Shown: positions 18,715 to 27,374 of the stretch, piece by piece | Layout: every line of letters starts with the position of its first letter | Position numbering within the stretch: the stretch's first letter is position 1 | NCBI GenBank assembly: GCA_905221125.1 | Contig: CAJNBY010000002.1 | Location: 158,592 to 222,591, forward strand | DNA length: 64,000 bases | Source of the DNA: a bacterium | GTDB lineage: Bacteria > Bacillota > Bacilli > Lactobacillales > Streptococcaceae | Direction: 5' to 3' | Program-made: the position numbers and the translations under genes | Notes under the pieces: generated by a model | Told to the model about the DNA's origin: nothing | The model's input: the letters and a program-made list of their open reading frames with translations, nothing else | Databases searched by the model: none

Positions 18715-19719
18715 TTGAAGGAACATTCAATTGACATTCAACTGAGTCATCCCGATGACCTGTTTCATCTTTTTGGTTCCAATGAACGCCATCTTCGTTT
18801 GATGGAAGAAGAGCTTGATGTGGTGATTCATGCCCGTACAGAGATTGTCCAGGTTTTGGGAGAAGAGACTGCCTGTGAGGAAGCCCGTCAGGTTATTCAG
18901 GCTTTGATGGTCTTGGTAAATCGTGGGATGACCGTTGGCACGCCAGATGTGGTGACTGCAATTAGCATGGTCAAAAACGATGAAATTGATAAGTTTGTCG
19001 CCCTTTACGAAGAAGAAATTATCAAGGATAATACTGGAAAGCCGATCCGTGTCAAAACTTTAGGTCAAAAACTTTATGTGGATAGTGTTAAGCAACACGA
19101 TGTGACCTTTGGAATCGGACCTGCAGGGACAGGGAAGACCTTTCTTGCAGTGACCTTGGCAGTGACAGCTCTTAAACGTGGGCAGGTCAAGCGGATTATC
19201 CTGACTCGTCCAGCAGTCGAAGCAGGAGAAAGTCTAGGATTTCTTCCGGGTGATTTAAAGGAAAAGGTGGATCCTTACCTTCGACCTGTTTATGATGCCT
19301 TGTATCAGATTCTTGGGAAAGATCAAACAACTCGTCTCATGGAGCGTGAAATTATCGAAATTGCGCCCCTTGCCTACATGCGTGGACGGACCTTGGATGA
19401 TGCCTTTGTCATTCTCGATGAGGCGCAAAATACGACCATCATGCAGATGAAGATGTTCTTGACGCGTTTAGGTTTTAATTCTAAGATGATTGTCAATGGA
19501 GATATCAGTCAGATTGACCTTCCGCGTAACGTCAAGTCCGGTTTGATTGATGCCCAAGAAAAGCTCAAGAACATTCACCAAATCGACTTTGTTCATTTTT
19601 CAGCTAAGGATGTGGTTCGTCATCCAGTTGTTGCTCAGATTATCCGAGCTTATGAACCAGCACCTGTCAAGAATGAAGAGAGTGAAGAATTAGAGTCTCA
19701 ACCTCTGTTTGAAGGATAG
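18715..19719 (+). CDS. phoH: PhoH-family ATPase
   Basis: The 334-residue protein is a PhoH-like P-loop NTPase: Walker A GPAGTGKTFLA (about residues 136-146), TRPAVEAGESLGFLPGDLKEKVDPYLRP and the Walker B FVILDEAQNTT. In many Firmicutes phoH lies near ybeY and RNA-maturation genes; here it is monocistronic. The start is a TTG: the conserved N-terminus KEHSIDIQLSHPDDL follows it and AGAGG lies about ten bases upstream. The cellular role in RNA metabolism is inferred, not proven. Confidence 0.92.
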   Translation: MKEHSIDIQLSHPDDLFHLFGSNERHLRLMEEELDVVIHARTEIVQVLGEETACEEARQVIQALMVLVNRGMTVGTPDVVTAISMVKNDEIDKFVALYEEEIIKDNTGKPIRVKTLGQKLYVDSVKQHDVTFGIGPAGTGKTFLAVTLAVTALKRGQVKRIILTRPAVEAGESLGFLPGDLKEKVDPYLRPVYDALYQILGKDQTTRLMEREIIEIAPLAYMRGRTLDDAFVILDEAQNTTIMQMKMFLTRLGFNSKMIVNGDISQIDLPRNVKSGLIDAQEKLKNIHQIDFVHFSAKDVVRHPVVAQIIRAYEPAPVKNEESEELESQPLFEG

Positions 19720-19830
19720 TTCTTTTGTACTTAAAGTTATCTCAATACTAAGTTAAGTTTAAATTTGCTCTTTAAATATTTCATTCAATATCCTTATATT
19801 AGTTAGAAACTTTTCAAGTGGAGGAAACGT

Positions 19831-20400
19831 ATGGAATCAATCTTTTTAAAACTATCCCAGTATCCAATAATGGAGACAGAGCGTTTATTGCTTAGACCTG
19901 TAACTTTGGATGATGCGGAAGAAATGTTTGACTATGCCTCGGACAGAGAAAATACGCGCTACACTTTTCCAACCAATCAAAGCTTGGAAGAAACCAAGAA
20001 TAACATTGCTCAGTTCTACTTGGCCAATCCCTTGGGACGGTGGGGGATCGAATTAAAAGATAGCGGCCAGTTTATAGGAACTATTGACTTACACAAGATT
20101 GATTCTGTTCTTAAGAAGGCAGCTATTGGTTACATTATCAATAAAAAATATTGGAATCAAGGTTTGACGACAGAAGCCAATCGTGCCGTGATTGAGCTGG
20201 CTTTTGAGAAGATTGGAATGAACAAGTTGACTGCCCTTCACGACAAAGACAATCCCGCATCAGGCAAGGTCATGGAGAAATCAGGTATGCGTTTTTCCCA
20301 TGCAGAACCATATGCTTGTATGGACCAGCATGAAAATGGAAGAATCGTTACAAGAGTTCATTATGTCTTGACCAAGGAAGACTATTTTGCAAATAAATAA
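19831..20400 (+). CDS. GNAT acetyltransferase, RimJ/RimL type
   Basis: The 189-residue protein has the GNAT fold of the ribosomal-protein N-acetyltransferase type: TERLLLRPVTLDDAEEMFDY near the start, AAIGYIINKKYWNQGLTTEANRAVIELAF with the acetyl-CoA loop, and NPASGKVMEKSGM. It transfers an acetyl group to an unknown amine, such as a protein N-terminus or small molecule. GGAGG precedes the ATG. A hairpin terminator separates it from comEA. Confidence 0.9.
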   Translation: MESIFLKLSQYPIMETERLLLRPVTLDDAEEMFDYASDRENTRYTFPTNQSLEETKNNIAQFYLANPLGRWGIELKDSGQFIGTIDLHKIDSVLKKAAIGYIINKKYWNQGLTTEANRAVIELAFEKIGMNKLTALHDKDNPASGKVMEKSGMRFSHAEPYACMDQHENGRIVTRVHYVLTKEDYFANK

Positions 20401-20401
20401 G

Positions 20402-20432
20402 CAGTTGAAAAGAAATTTTCGACTGTTTTTTC
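20402..20432 (+). terminator. Terminator after the acetyltransferase gene
   Basis: CAGTTGAAA paired with TTTTCGACTG, followed by six T. The T-rich tract runs straight into the competence box. Confidence 0.75.
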
Positions 20433-20439
20433 TTCCTCT

Positions 20440-20447
20440 TACGAATA
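20440..20447 (+). promoter_or_regulatory. Competence (ComX/cin) box of comEA-comEC
   Basis: TACGAATA, the core recognised by the alternative sigma factor ComX in pneumococcus, preceded by a T-rich tract and 20 bases before the comEA ATG. It predicts that comEA-comEC is a late competence operon. Confidence 0.93.
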
Positions 20448-20466
20448 ATCTAAGAGAGGAGAAAAT

Positions 20467-21117
20467 ATGGAAGTAATTATCGAAAAAATTAAAGAGTATA
20501 AAATTATCGTCATCTGTACTGGTCTGGGCTTGCTTGTTGGCGGATTTTTTCTGCTAAAACCAGCTCCACAAACATCTGTCAAAGAAACGAATTTACAGGC
20601 AGAAGTTGCAACTGTTTCCAAGGATTCATCGACCGAAAAGGAAGTGACCAAGGAAGAGAAGGACGAATCCCTTGAACGAGATTTAATCACAGTAGATGTG
20701 AAGGGTGCTGTCAAATCGCCAGGGATTTATGATTTGCCAGTAGGTAGTCGAGTCAATGATGCAGTACAGAAAGCAGGTGGATTGACAGAAGAAGCGGACA
20801 GCAAGTTGCTCAATCTAGCTCAGAAAGTTAGTGATGAGGCTCTGGTTTACGTTCCAACTAAGGGAGAAGAAGCAGCAAGTCAGCAGATTGGTTCTGGGAC
20901 AGCTTCTTCAACGAGCAAGGAAAAGAAAATCAATCTCAATAAGGCCAGTCTGGAAGAACTCAAGCAGGTCAAGGGTCTGGGAGGAAAACGTGCTCAGGAT
21001 ATTATCGACCATCGTGAATCAAATGGAAAGTTCAAGTCGGTTGATGAACTCAAGAAGGTTTCTGGCATTGGTGCTAAAACGATAGAAAAGCTAAAAGACT
21101 ATGTTACAGTGGATTAA
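20467..21117 (+). CDS. comEA: Competence DNA receptor ComEA
   Basis: The 216-residue protein has one N-terminal membrane anchor (IIVICTGLGLLVGGFFLL), an acidic linker, a SLBB-like domain (VDVKGAVKSPGIYDLPVGSRVNDAV, about residues 75-130) and a C-terminal helix-hairpin-helix DNA-binding domain (INLNKASLEELKQVKGLGGKRAQDIIDHR, about 155-215). It binds incoming double-stranded DNA outside the membrane. A competence box controls it, AGAGAGGAG precedes the ATG, and it overlaps comEC by 17 bases. Confidence 0.97.
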   Translation: MEVIIEKIKEYKIIVICTGLGLLVGGFFLLKPAPQTSVKETNLQAEVATVSKDSSTEKEVTKEEKDESLERDLITVDVKGAVKSPGIYDLPVGSRVNDAVQKAGGLTEEADSKLLNLAQKVSDEALVYVPTKGEEAASQQIGSGTASSTSKEKKINLNKASLEELKQVKGLGGKRAQDIIDHRESNGKFKSVDELKKVSGIGAKTIEKLKDYVTVD

Positions 21118-23341
21118 GACTTTCCCTATTCCCCTAATCTATCTGAGTTTTCTATTGCTCTGGCTTTATTACGCCATTTTCTCAGCATCATATATCGCAC
21201 TGTTAGGCTTCGTTTTTCTGCTAGTCTGTCTTTTTATCCAATTTCCGTGGAAGTCTGTTAGAAAAGTTCTAGTGATTTGTGGAATCTTTGGTTTCTGGTT
21301 TGTTTTTCAAACTTGGCAACAGAGCCAAGCGAGTCAAAACCTAGCAGATTTTGTTGAAAGGGTACGGATTTTGCCCGACACTATTAAGGTCAATGGTGAC
21401 AGTCTATCCTTTCGTGGCAAGGATGATGGACGCATTTTTCAAGTCTATTATAAATTCCAATCCGAGGAGGAGAAAGAAACCTTTCAAGCCTTAACAGACC
21501 TTCATGAGATAGGACTAGAAGGAAAATTTTCAGAACCAGAAGGGCAGAGGAATTTTGGTGGTTTTGACTACAAAGCTTATCTGAAAACTCAAGGGATTTA
21601 CCAGACTCTCAATATCAAAAAAATCCAGTCACTTCAAAAGGTTGGCAGTTGGGATATAGGAGAAAATCTATCCAGTTTACGTCGAAAGGCTGTAGTTTGG
21701 ATTAAGACACACTTTCCAGACCCTATGCGTAACTACATGACGGGGCTCTTGCTAGGACATCTGGACACCGACTTTGAGGAGATGAATGAGCTTTATTCCA
21801 GTCTAGGAATTATCCACCTATTTGCCTTGTCGGGCATGCAGGTAGGATTTTTCATGGATGGCTTTAAGAAACTTCTCTTGCGATTAGGCTTGACCCAAGA
21901 AAAGTTGAAATGGCTGACTTATCCCTTTTCCCTGATCTATGCAGGGCTAACAGGATTTTCATCATCGGTTATTCGCAGTCTCTTGCAGAAGCTACTGGCT
22001 CAACATGGTGTTAAGGGCTTGGATAATTTTGCCTTGACGGTTCTTGTCCTCTTTATTATCATGCCAAACTTTTTCTTGACAGCAGGAGGAGTCTTGTCCT
22101 GCGCCTATGCTTTTATCTTGACCATGACCAGCAAAGAAGGAGAGGGCCTCAAGGCTGTTGCTAGAGAAAGTCTAGTCATTTCTTTGGGTATATTACCCAT
22201 TTTATCCTTCTATTTTGCAGAATTTCAGCCTTGGTCTATCCTTTTGACCTTTGTCTTTTCCTTTCTGTTTGATCTGGTCTTCTTACCGCTCTTGTCTATC
22301 TTATTTGCCCTTTCCTTTCTCTATCCAGTTATTCAGCTGAACTTTATCTTTGAGTGGTTGGAGGGGATGATTCGCTTGGTATCGCAGGTGACAAGTAGGC
22401 CTCTGGTCTTTGGACAACCTAATGAATGGCTGTTGATGCTACTGCTAATTTCCTTGGCTTTGGTCTATGATTTGAGGAAAAACATTAAGAGGCTAACAGT
22501 ATTGAGCTTATTGATTGCAGGTCTCTTTTTCTTGACCAAGCATCCGTTGGAAAATGAAATCACCATGCTGGATGTGGGGCAAGGCGAAAGTATTTTCCTA
22601 CGGGATGTAACTGGTAAGACCATTCTCATAGATGTAGGTGGCAAGGCAGAATCTGGTAAGAAAATCGAAAAATGGCAAGAAAAGGCGACGACCAGCAATG
22701 CCCAGAGAACATTGATACCCTATCTCAAAAGTAGGGGAGTAGCCAAGATTGACCAGCTAATTTTGACAAATACTGACAAGGAGCATGTTGGAGATTTGTT
22801 GGAGGTGACCAATGCTTTCCATGTAGGCGAAATTTTAGTGTCAAAAGGCAGTATGAAACAGAAGGAATTTGTGGCAGAACTACAGGCTACTCAAACCAAG
22901 GTGCGTAGTGTGACAGCAGGAGACAACTTGCCAATTTTTGGAAGTCAGTTAGAAGTCCTATCTCCAAGGAAAATTGGAGATGGAGCTCATGAAGATTCCC
23001 TAGTTCTGTATGGAAAACTTTTGGATAAGCACTTTCTCTTCACTGGAAACTTGGATGAGAAAGGAGAGAAGGACGTGCTGAAGCATTATCCTGACCTAGA
23101 GGTGGATGTTTTGAAAGCTGGCCAGCATGGTTCTAAAAATTCATCAAGTTCAGCCTTTCTAGAAAAACTCCAACCAGAGCTTACTCTTATCTCAGTTGGA
23201 AAGAACAATCGAACGAAACTCCCCCATCAGGAAACCTTGACCCGACTGGAAGGTATCAATAGTAAAGTTTATCGAACTGACCAGCATGGAGCTATACGCT
23301 TTAAAGGGTGGAATAGTTGGAAGATCGAAAGCGTTCGTTAG
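21101..23341 (+). CDS. comEC: Competence DNA-uptake channel ComEC
   Basis: The 746-residue membrane protein has an OB-like N-terminal soluble domain (about residues 60-190), the Competence transmembrane core (HLFALSGMQVGFFMDGFKKLLLRLG, about 245-270, with many membrane helices to 480) and a C-terminal beta-lactamase-like domain (MLDVGQGESIFLRD onward). It conducts single-stranded DNA into the cell. The metal-site motif that reads HxHxDH in nuclease-active homologues is TNTDKEH here. It overlaps comEA by 17 bases. Confidence 0.96.
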   Translation: MLQWIKTFPIPLIYLSFLLLWLYYAIFSASYIALLGFVFLLVCLFIQFPWKSVRKVLVICGIFGFWFVFQTWQQSQASQNLADFVERVRILPDTIKVNGDSLSFRGKDDGRIFQVYYKFQSEEEKETFQALTDLHEIGLEGKFSEPEGQRNFGGFDYKAYLKTQGIYQTLNIKKIQSLQKVGSWDIGENLSSLRRKAVVWIKTHFPDPMRNYMTGLLLGHLDTDFEEMNELYSSLGIIHLFALSGMQVGFFMDGFKKLLLRLGLTQEKLKWLTYPFSLIYAGLTGFSSSVIRSLLQKLLAQHGVKGLDNFALTVLVLFIIMPNFFLTAGGVLSCAYAFILTMTSKEGEGLKAVARESLVISLGILPILSFYFAEFQPWSILLTFVFSFLFDLVFLPLLSILFALSFLYPVIQLNFIFEWLEGMIRLVSQVTSRPLVFGQPNEWLLMLLLISLALVYDLRKNIKRLTVLSLLIAGLFFLTKHPLENEITMLDVGQGESIFLRDVTGKTILIDVGGKAESGKKIEKWQEKATTSNAQRTLIPYLKSRGVAKIDQLILTNTDKEHVGDLLEVTNAFHVGEILVSKGSMKQKEFVAELQATQTKVRSVTAGDNLPIFGSQLEVLSPRKIGDGAHEDSLVLYGKLLDKHFLFTGNLDEKGEKDVLKHYPDLEVDVLKAGQHGSKNSSSSAFLEKLQPELTLISVGKNNRTKLPHQETLTRLEGINSKVYRTDQHGAIRFKGWNSWKIESVR

Positions 23342-23433
23342 GAAGAACAAATGTTGAAAAGGTGTTAGATTTCTATTCCCACTTAATTATTACTTCATGT
23401 AATCAAAAATAAGAATGAAAATCTTTTAATAAT

Positions 23434-23480
23434 GAAACGCATAATATCAAGTTTTTAGATAACTGATACTATGCGTTTTT
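23434..23480 (+). terminator. Terminator after comEC
   Basis: GAAACGCATAATATCA paired imperfectly with TGATACTATGCGTTT, then a short T-run; about 95 bases after the comEC stop. The near-symmetry could let it act on both strands. Confidence 0.65.
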
Positions 23481-23725
23481 ACTGATTTTAAAGAATTTTT
23501 GTCTAGCCTTGAAAAAATTTTTTAATATGAATTTGATGGTTATCATTGTAGATGATACTTTTCTATAACAAAATAGACTCAATAGAAATCAAGGGATAAA
23601 ATATAAAAATTAACAAGTTGAATATTATAGTTTTTTGGAATTTGAAAATGTTATAAAAATGTAATTTTTCAGACAATGGATGTTTATTTGCATTAAATGT
23701 AATAATTATAAAACGAAAGCAGTAA

Positions 23726-23749
23726 ATATCCGTATATATATACGGATAT
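23726..23749. promoter_or_regulatory. Perfect 24-bp palindrome, candidate operator
   Basis: Two 12-base arms, ATATCCGTATAT and its exact reverse complement ATATACGGATAT, lie about 100 bases before the surface-protein ATG. Size and symmetry fit a dimeric repressor site; the binding protein is unknown. Confidence 0.5.
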
Positions 23750-23850
23750 AGTTCGTTTGGTGATATAAAATTTTGAAAATAATCTATTGATTTATTAGAT
23801 GAAAAGAGTATTATAAAATATAATAAGATATTTAAAATGGAGGAAATCAG

Positions 23851-26800
23851 ATGTTTTATAAAGATAATCACAATCGTGAAAAACAATTACGTTTTTCTAT
23901 TCGTAAAGTAAGTTTTGGTGCTGCTTCAGTAGCTGTAGCGGCTCTTTTGATGTTTCTAGGAAATGGTGCTGTAGAGGCATCAGAGCAACAAAATTCTACG
24001 AACGAAGCTATTTTGGGAGTTACAAGCGCAAATAGAGATGAAAGTATATTGACTGACTCTAAAATAAAAGAAGGAAATAAGGAGGCTGATAAAAAAAATT
24101 CCGTAGAAGAAAACAAGCAACCTCTTGCTAAATCTGAAAAAGAAAATAGGGAATCAGTAATTCCTACTGATACTCCAACAACATTGAATACTGAGACAAA
24201 TCAAGAGAAACCTGCGGTTTTGAAACGAGTTCGTAGATCAAATCCAGATAGTGGGATGGATAGTTCTACCACTAATGATGATCCTTCTGCAAATAAAGTA
24301 TTTGAAGAGCCAGCAGAGGGAGCTAGTCTGGATGAATTGAAAGCAAAACTAAACGAATTGGAAGATTCAGTTGAAAATAATGACAAAATTAGAGATATGG
24401 ACACTGTTGGTAACTCTAAACAAGTAGAAAAAGGAGCGGTTAATGAAATTAATGAATTTGGTGGCTGGAAAGCTGTAACAGATAATGGAGAAACAGGAAA
24501 ATTTGCAATTGCAAGAAAAACAGAAGGTGGAGTTTTTCCATTAGAAACAGTAAATACTGTTCGTACAATCACAAGAAATCAACAATACTATTATGACACC
24601 TATGTTAGAGAACAAGCATTTGATCGAACTGGTGACTATATGCTATTTCTATCAAAAGTTAGAACTTTAGCAAACCGAGAGGAAACAACATTTGATGGTC
24701 AACCGTATAAAGAAGACAAAGAAGGAAATGGTATTGCAAGAGGTGTTAAGGGATTTAATGGTATTGAAAAGACATTTAAAGCCTACTCCTCTGAAACTGG
24801 CTCTACAGTAAAAATTTCCTTTAAGACAGGGTATTCTGGTGATATCAATGGAGGAAAAGCAAAATATAAAGTAGAAGTTATGATTGATGAAAATGGGGTG
24901 AAGAAAACAATTTATACTAAAACTTTTTCCCCAACAGATAATAAGAATGATGGCGAGGCAATTATAACACCGGCGAGAGACGGAAATAAGACAGAGTATA
25001 TAAGAAGTGAATATAATAACAAGACACTAGATAAAAAGCAAGTTGAAACAAGAATGGCAGAGGAGGCGAACAAGCCAAACGGTACACCAGGGAAATTTAC
25101 AAGTAAGAATATAGTGCTACCAAAAGGAGTAACAGATTACACTGTTCGTATTAGTTCTGCTGATAATCAACATTTAGGAATGGGATATCAATCGCCTCAT
25201 AATCATTATGCACTTCCTATTTCTGGATTAGAATTTAGTATTAGTCAGGATACGAGTAACGTAGCTAAGAATCTCTTGCAGAGAATATATAATAAATTAA
25301 AAGAAACAGAGTCTACAGATAAAAGCCAAAAGACAGGTGATACTGCTAGCAATTATGAAAATAAATTAAATGAGATTGATGCTTTATTGAAATCCAGTGA
25401 TTTAAAAACAACAGCAGAATATAAAAGATTATCTTTGGATTTATTAAATGCTAAGGAACAGTTAAAAGAAGTTACCCCAGATGCGCCAGCTGTATCAGTT
25501 GATTCAGATAAGGCACAAGTAACAGTCACTCCAAGTAACAATGCGGATCGTCTTGAAGTCAGTGTCGGTAATGACAAGGTAGTCGCAACGAAGACTGGTT
25601 CAACATGGAGTCTAGAAACTCCTAAGGAAGGCGTTAGCATTGATGCCAACACAGGTGTCGTGACAGTCGCTCATAATGCCGCAGATGCCAATACAGTGAT
25701 TAGTGCCACAGCGAAACATGGTAATAGTGATCTAAGTAGTGCAGCTAACGGTAACCTTCCAGCTAAGGAAGTTACCCCAGATGCGCCAGCTGTAGCAGTT
25801 GATTCAGATAAGGCGCAAGTAACAGTCACTCCAAGTAACAATGCGGATCGTCTTGAAGTCAGTGTCGGTAATGACAAGGTAGTCGCAACGAAGACTGGTT
25901 CAACATGGAGTCTAGAAACTCCTAAGGAAGGCGTAAGCATCGATGCCAACACAGGTGTCGTGACAGTCGCTCATAATGCCGCAGATGCCAATACAGTGAT
26001 TAGTGCCACAGCGAAACATGGTAATAGTGATCTAAGTGCAGAAAATAGTGCACAAATGCCAAGTATAAAACCTCTGGCTTTAGCTGATATTGAAAGAATT
26101 TCAAACGAAAGTATTGCTGATATAGATAAAAATCCTGATTTAAAAGAGGATGAAAAAAATGTTGCTAAAGAAAAAGTTCGCAAGGAATTAGCAGTAGCGA
26201 AAGAAGCTATAAAAAATGCTCGCGATAATTCAGGTGTAGAGTCAATTATACGTAACTTTGTTTATAAAATACTTGGAGCAGTGCTTCCAATAACAGACTA
26301 TGATCTTAATAGTTTGTTAGTAAAAGGTACTGTCCGAGTTTATCTGGGAGAAAAATTATATGAAGAAAACATTAAAGAAAAGATTATACTTGAAAAAGAT
26401 GTGCAGGTATCTCGGATCATCTATCCTGATACACATAGTTTAGGACAGAAATTTGCAAAAGTAACGTTGAAATTACCTGATAATTCTACTATTGAAATTA
26501 ATGTACCAGTAGAGGTTGTAGCTTTTCAAGGTGGAAATAGTGGTGTTCAATCAAGTATGCAACAGGGACAAAATAATTCTAAAATACCACAAAAACCTCA
26601 AGAGCAAGCTAGAACATCGCAAATTCAACAGGATAAACCACAAACATTACCACAGACTTCACCAGGTCAGGAACTCCCACCTACACGACCAGTTGAAATT
26701 CCTATAATAGAAGGAGGTCCAAAGAATCAATCATTTACCACTCAGGTTGATAGAAATAAATTACCAAATACAGGTTCGACAGATACAACTGCAATGATGA

Positions 26801-26865
26801 TTTTAGGAACAGCAAGTGCTTTGCTTGGAATCAGTCTTACAGGTCGTCGCCGTAAAGAAGACTAA
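23851..26865 (+). CDS. LPXTG cell-wall-anchored surface protein with Ig-like tandem repeats
   Basis: The 1004-residue protein has a YSIRK-type signal peptide (FSIRKVSFGAASVAVA, about residues 16-31), a lysine/glutamate-rich linker, a large unique region (about 180-470, including GMGYQSPHNHYALP) that may be the ligand-binding head, two nearly identical Ig-like repeats (about 540-730), a helical DUF1542-like segment (LALADIERISNESI, about 745), a further beta domain, a Pro/Gln-rich wall-spanning stretch, and the sortase signal LPNTG with membrane helix and RRRKED tail. GGAGG precedes the ATG. It lies in an AT-rich accessory segment. The ligand is unknown. Confidence 0.9.
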   Translation: MFYKDNHNREKQLRFSIRKVSFGAASVAVAALLMFLGNGAVEASEQQNSTNEAILGVTSANRDESILTDSKIKEGNKEADKKNSVEENKQPLAKSEKENRESVIPTDTPTTLNTETNQEKPAVLKRVRRSNPDSGMDSSTTNDDPSANKVFEEPAEGASLDELKAKLNELEDSVENNDKIRDMDTVGNSKQVEKGAVNEINEFGGWKAVTDNGETGKFAIARKTEGGVFPLETVNTVRTITRNQQYYYDTYVREQAFDRTGDYMLFLSKVRTLANREETTFDGQPYKEDKEGNGIARGVKGFNGIEKTFKAYSSETGSTVKISFKTGYSGDINGGKAKYKVEVMIDENGVKKTIYTKTFSPTDNKNDGEAIITPARDGNKTEYIRSEYNNKTLDKKQVETRMAEEANKPNGTPGKFTSKNIVLPKGVTDYTVRISSADNQHLGMGYQSPHNHYALPISGLEFSISQDTSNVAKNLLQRIYNKLKETESTDKSQKTGDTASNYENKLNEIDALLKSSDLKTTAEYKRLSLDLLNAKEQLKEVTPDAPAVSVDSDKAQVTVTPSNNADRLEVSVGNDKVVATKTGSTWSLETPKEGVSIDANTGVVTVAHNAADANTVISATAKHGNSDLSSAANGNLPAKEVTPDAPAVAVDSDKAQVTVTPSNNADRLEVSVGNDKVVATKTGSTWSLETPKEGVSIDANTGVVTVAHNAADANTVISATAKHGNSDLSAENSAQMPSIKPLALADIERISNESIADIDKNPDLKEDEKNVAKEKVRKELAVAKEAIKNARDNSGVESIIRNFVYKILGAVLPITDYDLNSLLVKGTVRVYLGEKLYEENIKEKIILEKDVQVSRIIYPDTHSLGQKFAKVTLKLPDNSTIEINVPVEVVAFQGGNSGVQSSMQQGQNNSKIPQKPQEQARTSQIQQDKPQTLPQTSPGQELPPTRPVEIPIIEGGPKNQSFTTQVDRNKLPNTGSTDTTAMMILGTASALLGISLTGRRRKED
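25468..26037 (+). repeat. Intragenic tandem repeat, 300-bp period
   Basis: 25468-25767 is a full 100-codon unit starting EVTPDAPAV; 25768-26037 repeats its first 270 bases with only four differences. The near-identity indicates a recent duplication or gene conversion, and copy number probably varies between strains. Confidence 0.95.
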
Positions 26866-27181
26866 GTGTAAGAGTTTAATAATTGTAAAAGGTTGGGAAG
26901 TTTCCCAATGTCATTAAGTTAGTGAGCGAACTATTTGAATAGGAGATATGATTGAGGTCATCAAAGTGATTCTCTATCCTATCTTCTATTTTTTGCATAA
27001 CAAATGGAGGTTTCACTCTATTTTTGAGATTTATGTTACTCTATAGATGAAATCAACTATCTATTGGGTCTTTATCTTTCTTGGATATTTTCGATTTGAT
27101 CGAATAATAGATAACTGTTTCTTGAGGTAGTTTTTCAACTGGAGGGAAGAAAGGGAATTTTCAAAAAAATAACTTTTTATC
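26866..27181. other. AT-rich gap between the surface protein and the infC promoter
   Basis: It contains a short inverted repeat TTGGGAA-gt-TTCCCAA just after the surface gene (about 26892-26909, without a clear T-run), a possible 32-codon reading frame (26948-27046) and an imperfect inverted repeat around ATCTATT/AATAGAT (about 27058-27112). Nothing else is supported. Confidence 0.45.
26948..27046 (+). CDS. Possible small hydrophobic peptide
   Basis: An ATG preceded by AATAGGAGAT opens a 32-codon frame, MIEVIKVILYPIFYFLHNKW followed by RFHSIFEIYVTL and a stop. The first half is hydrophobic enough to be a membrane segment. The ribosome binding site is good, but the frame is short, in AT-rich DNA, and I recognise no family, so it may be chance or the remnant of a longer gene. 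Confidence 0.25.
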   Translation: MIEVIKVILYPIFYFLHNKWRFHSIFEIYVTL

Positions 27182-27210
27182 TTGACAAGGGCTAGAAAAC
27201 TTGGTATCAT
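27182..27210 (+). promoter_or_regulatory. Promoter of infC-rpmI-rplT
   Basis: TTGACA (27182-27187), 17-base spacer, TATCAT (27205-27210) with upstream TGG. Transcription would begin near 27217, leaving a leader of about 160 bases. Confidence 0.85.
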
Positions 27211-27216
27211 ATAAAA

Positions 27217-27374
27217 GTTGAGAAAAGCAGAAGTGAGAGCTTCTCGCCTTGTGACATCAAGTTGCCTGGCCCTACGGATGAAAAGTTTCTAAGAAACGCT
27301 ATCATAACGTGCGGGCTTGTATATTTACGAGTCCGCTATTGTTTTTCTCTAATAAAACAAAAGAGGTGAAAACC
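27217..27374 (+). promoter_or_regulatory. infC leader with attenuator hairpin (L20-type)
   Basis: The leader contains AGAAG-tgaga-CTTCT (about 27230-27245) and a strong late hairpin, GCGGGCTTGT/ACGAGTCCGC (27311-27336), followed by TATTGTTTTT, which can act as a terminator. Firmicutes infC-rpmI-rplT operons are known to be repressed by L20 through a leader, so a read-through/terminate switch is likely. The exact fold was not computed. Confidence 0.65.

Larger units (their letters stand above)
23342..23850. other. AT-rich intergenic region upstream of the surface protein
   Basis: About 510 bases with no convincing gene and visibly higher AT content than the flanks. It holds a terminator for comEC (23434-23480), a perfect 24-bp palindrome (23726-23749) and several AT-rich -10-like motifs near 23800-23825. 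No repeat of the BOX type is present. Confidence 0.6.

Noticed and set aside
25353..26183. Minus-strand frames over the surface-protein repeats
   Set aside because: They are repeated only because the underlying DNA is duplicated, with no ribosome binding site or known family.
27309..27374. N-terminal extension of IF-3
   Set aside because: The extra codons encode the attenuator hairpin region and have no family similarity or ribosome binding site.
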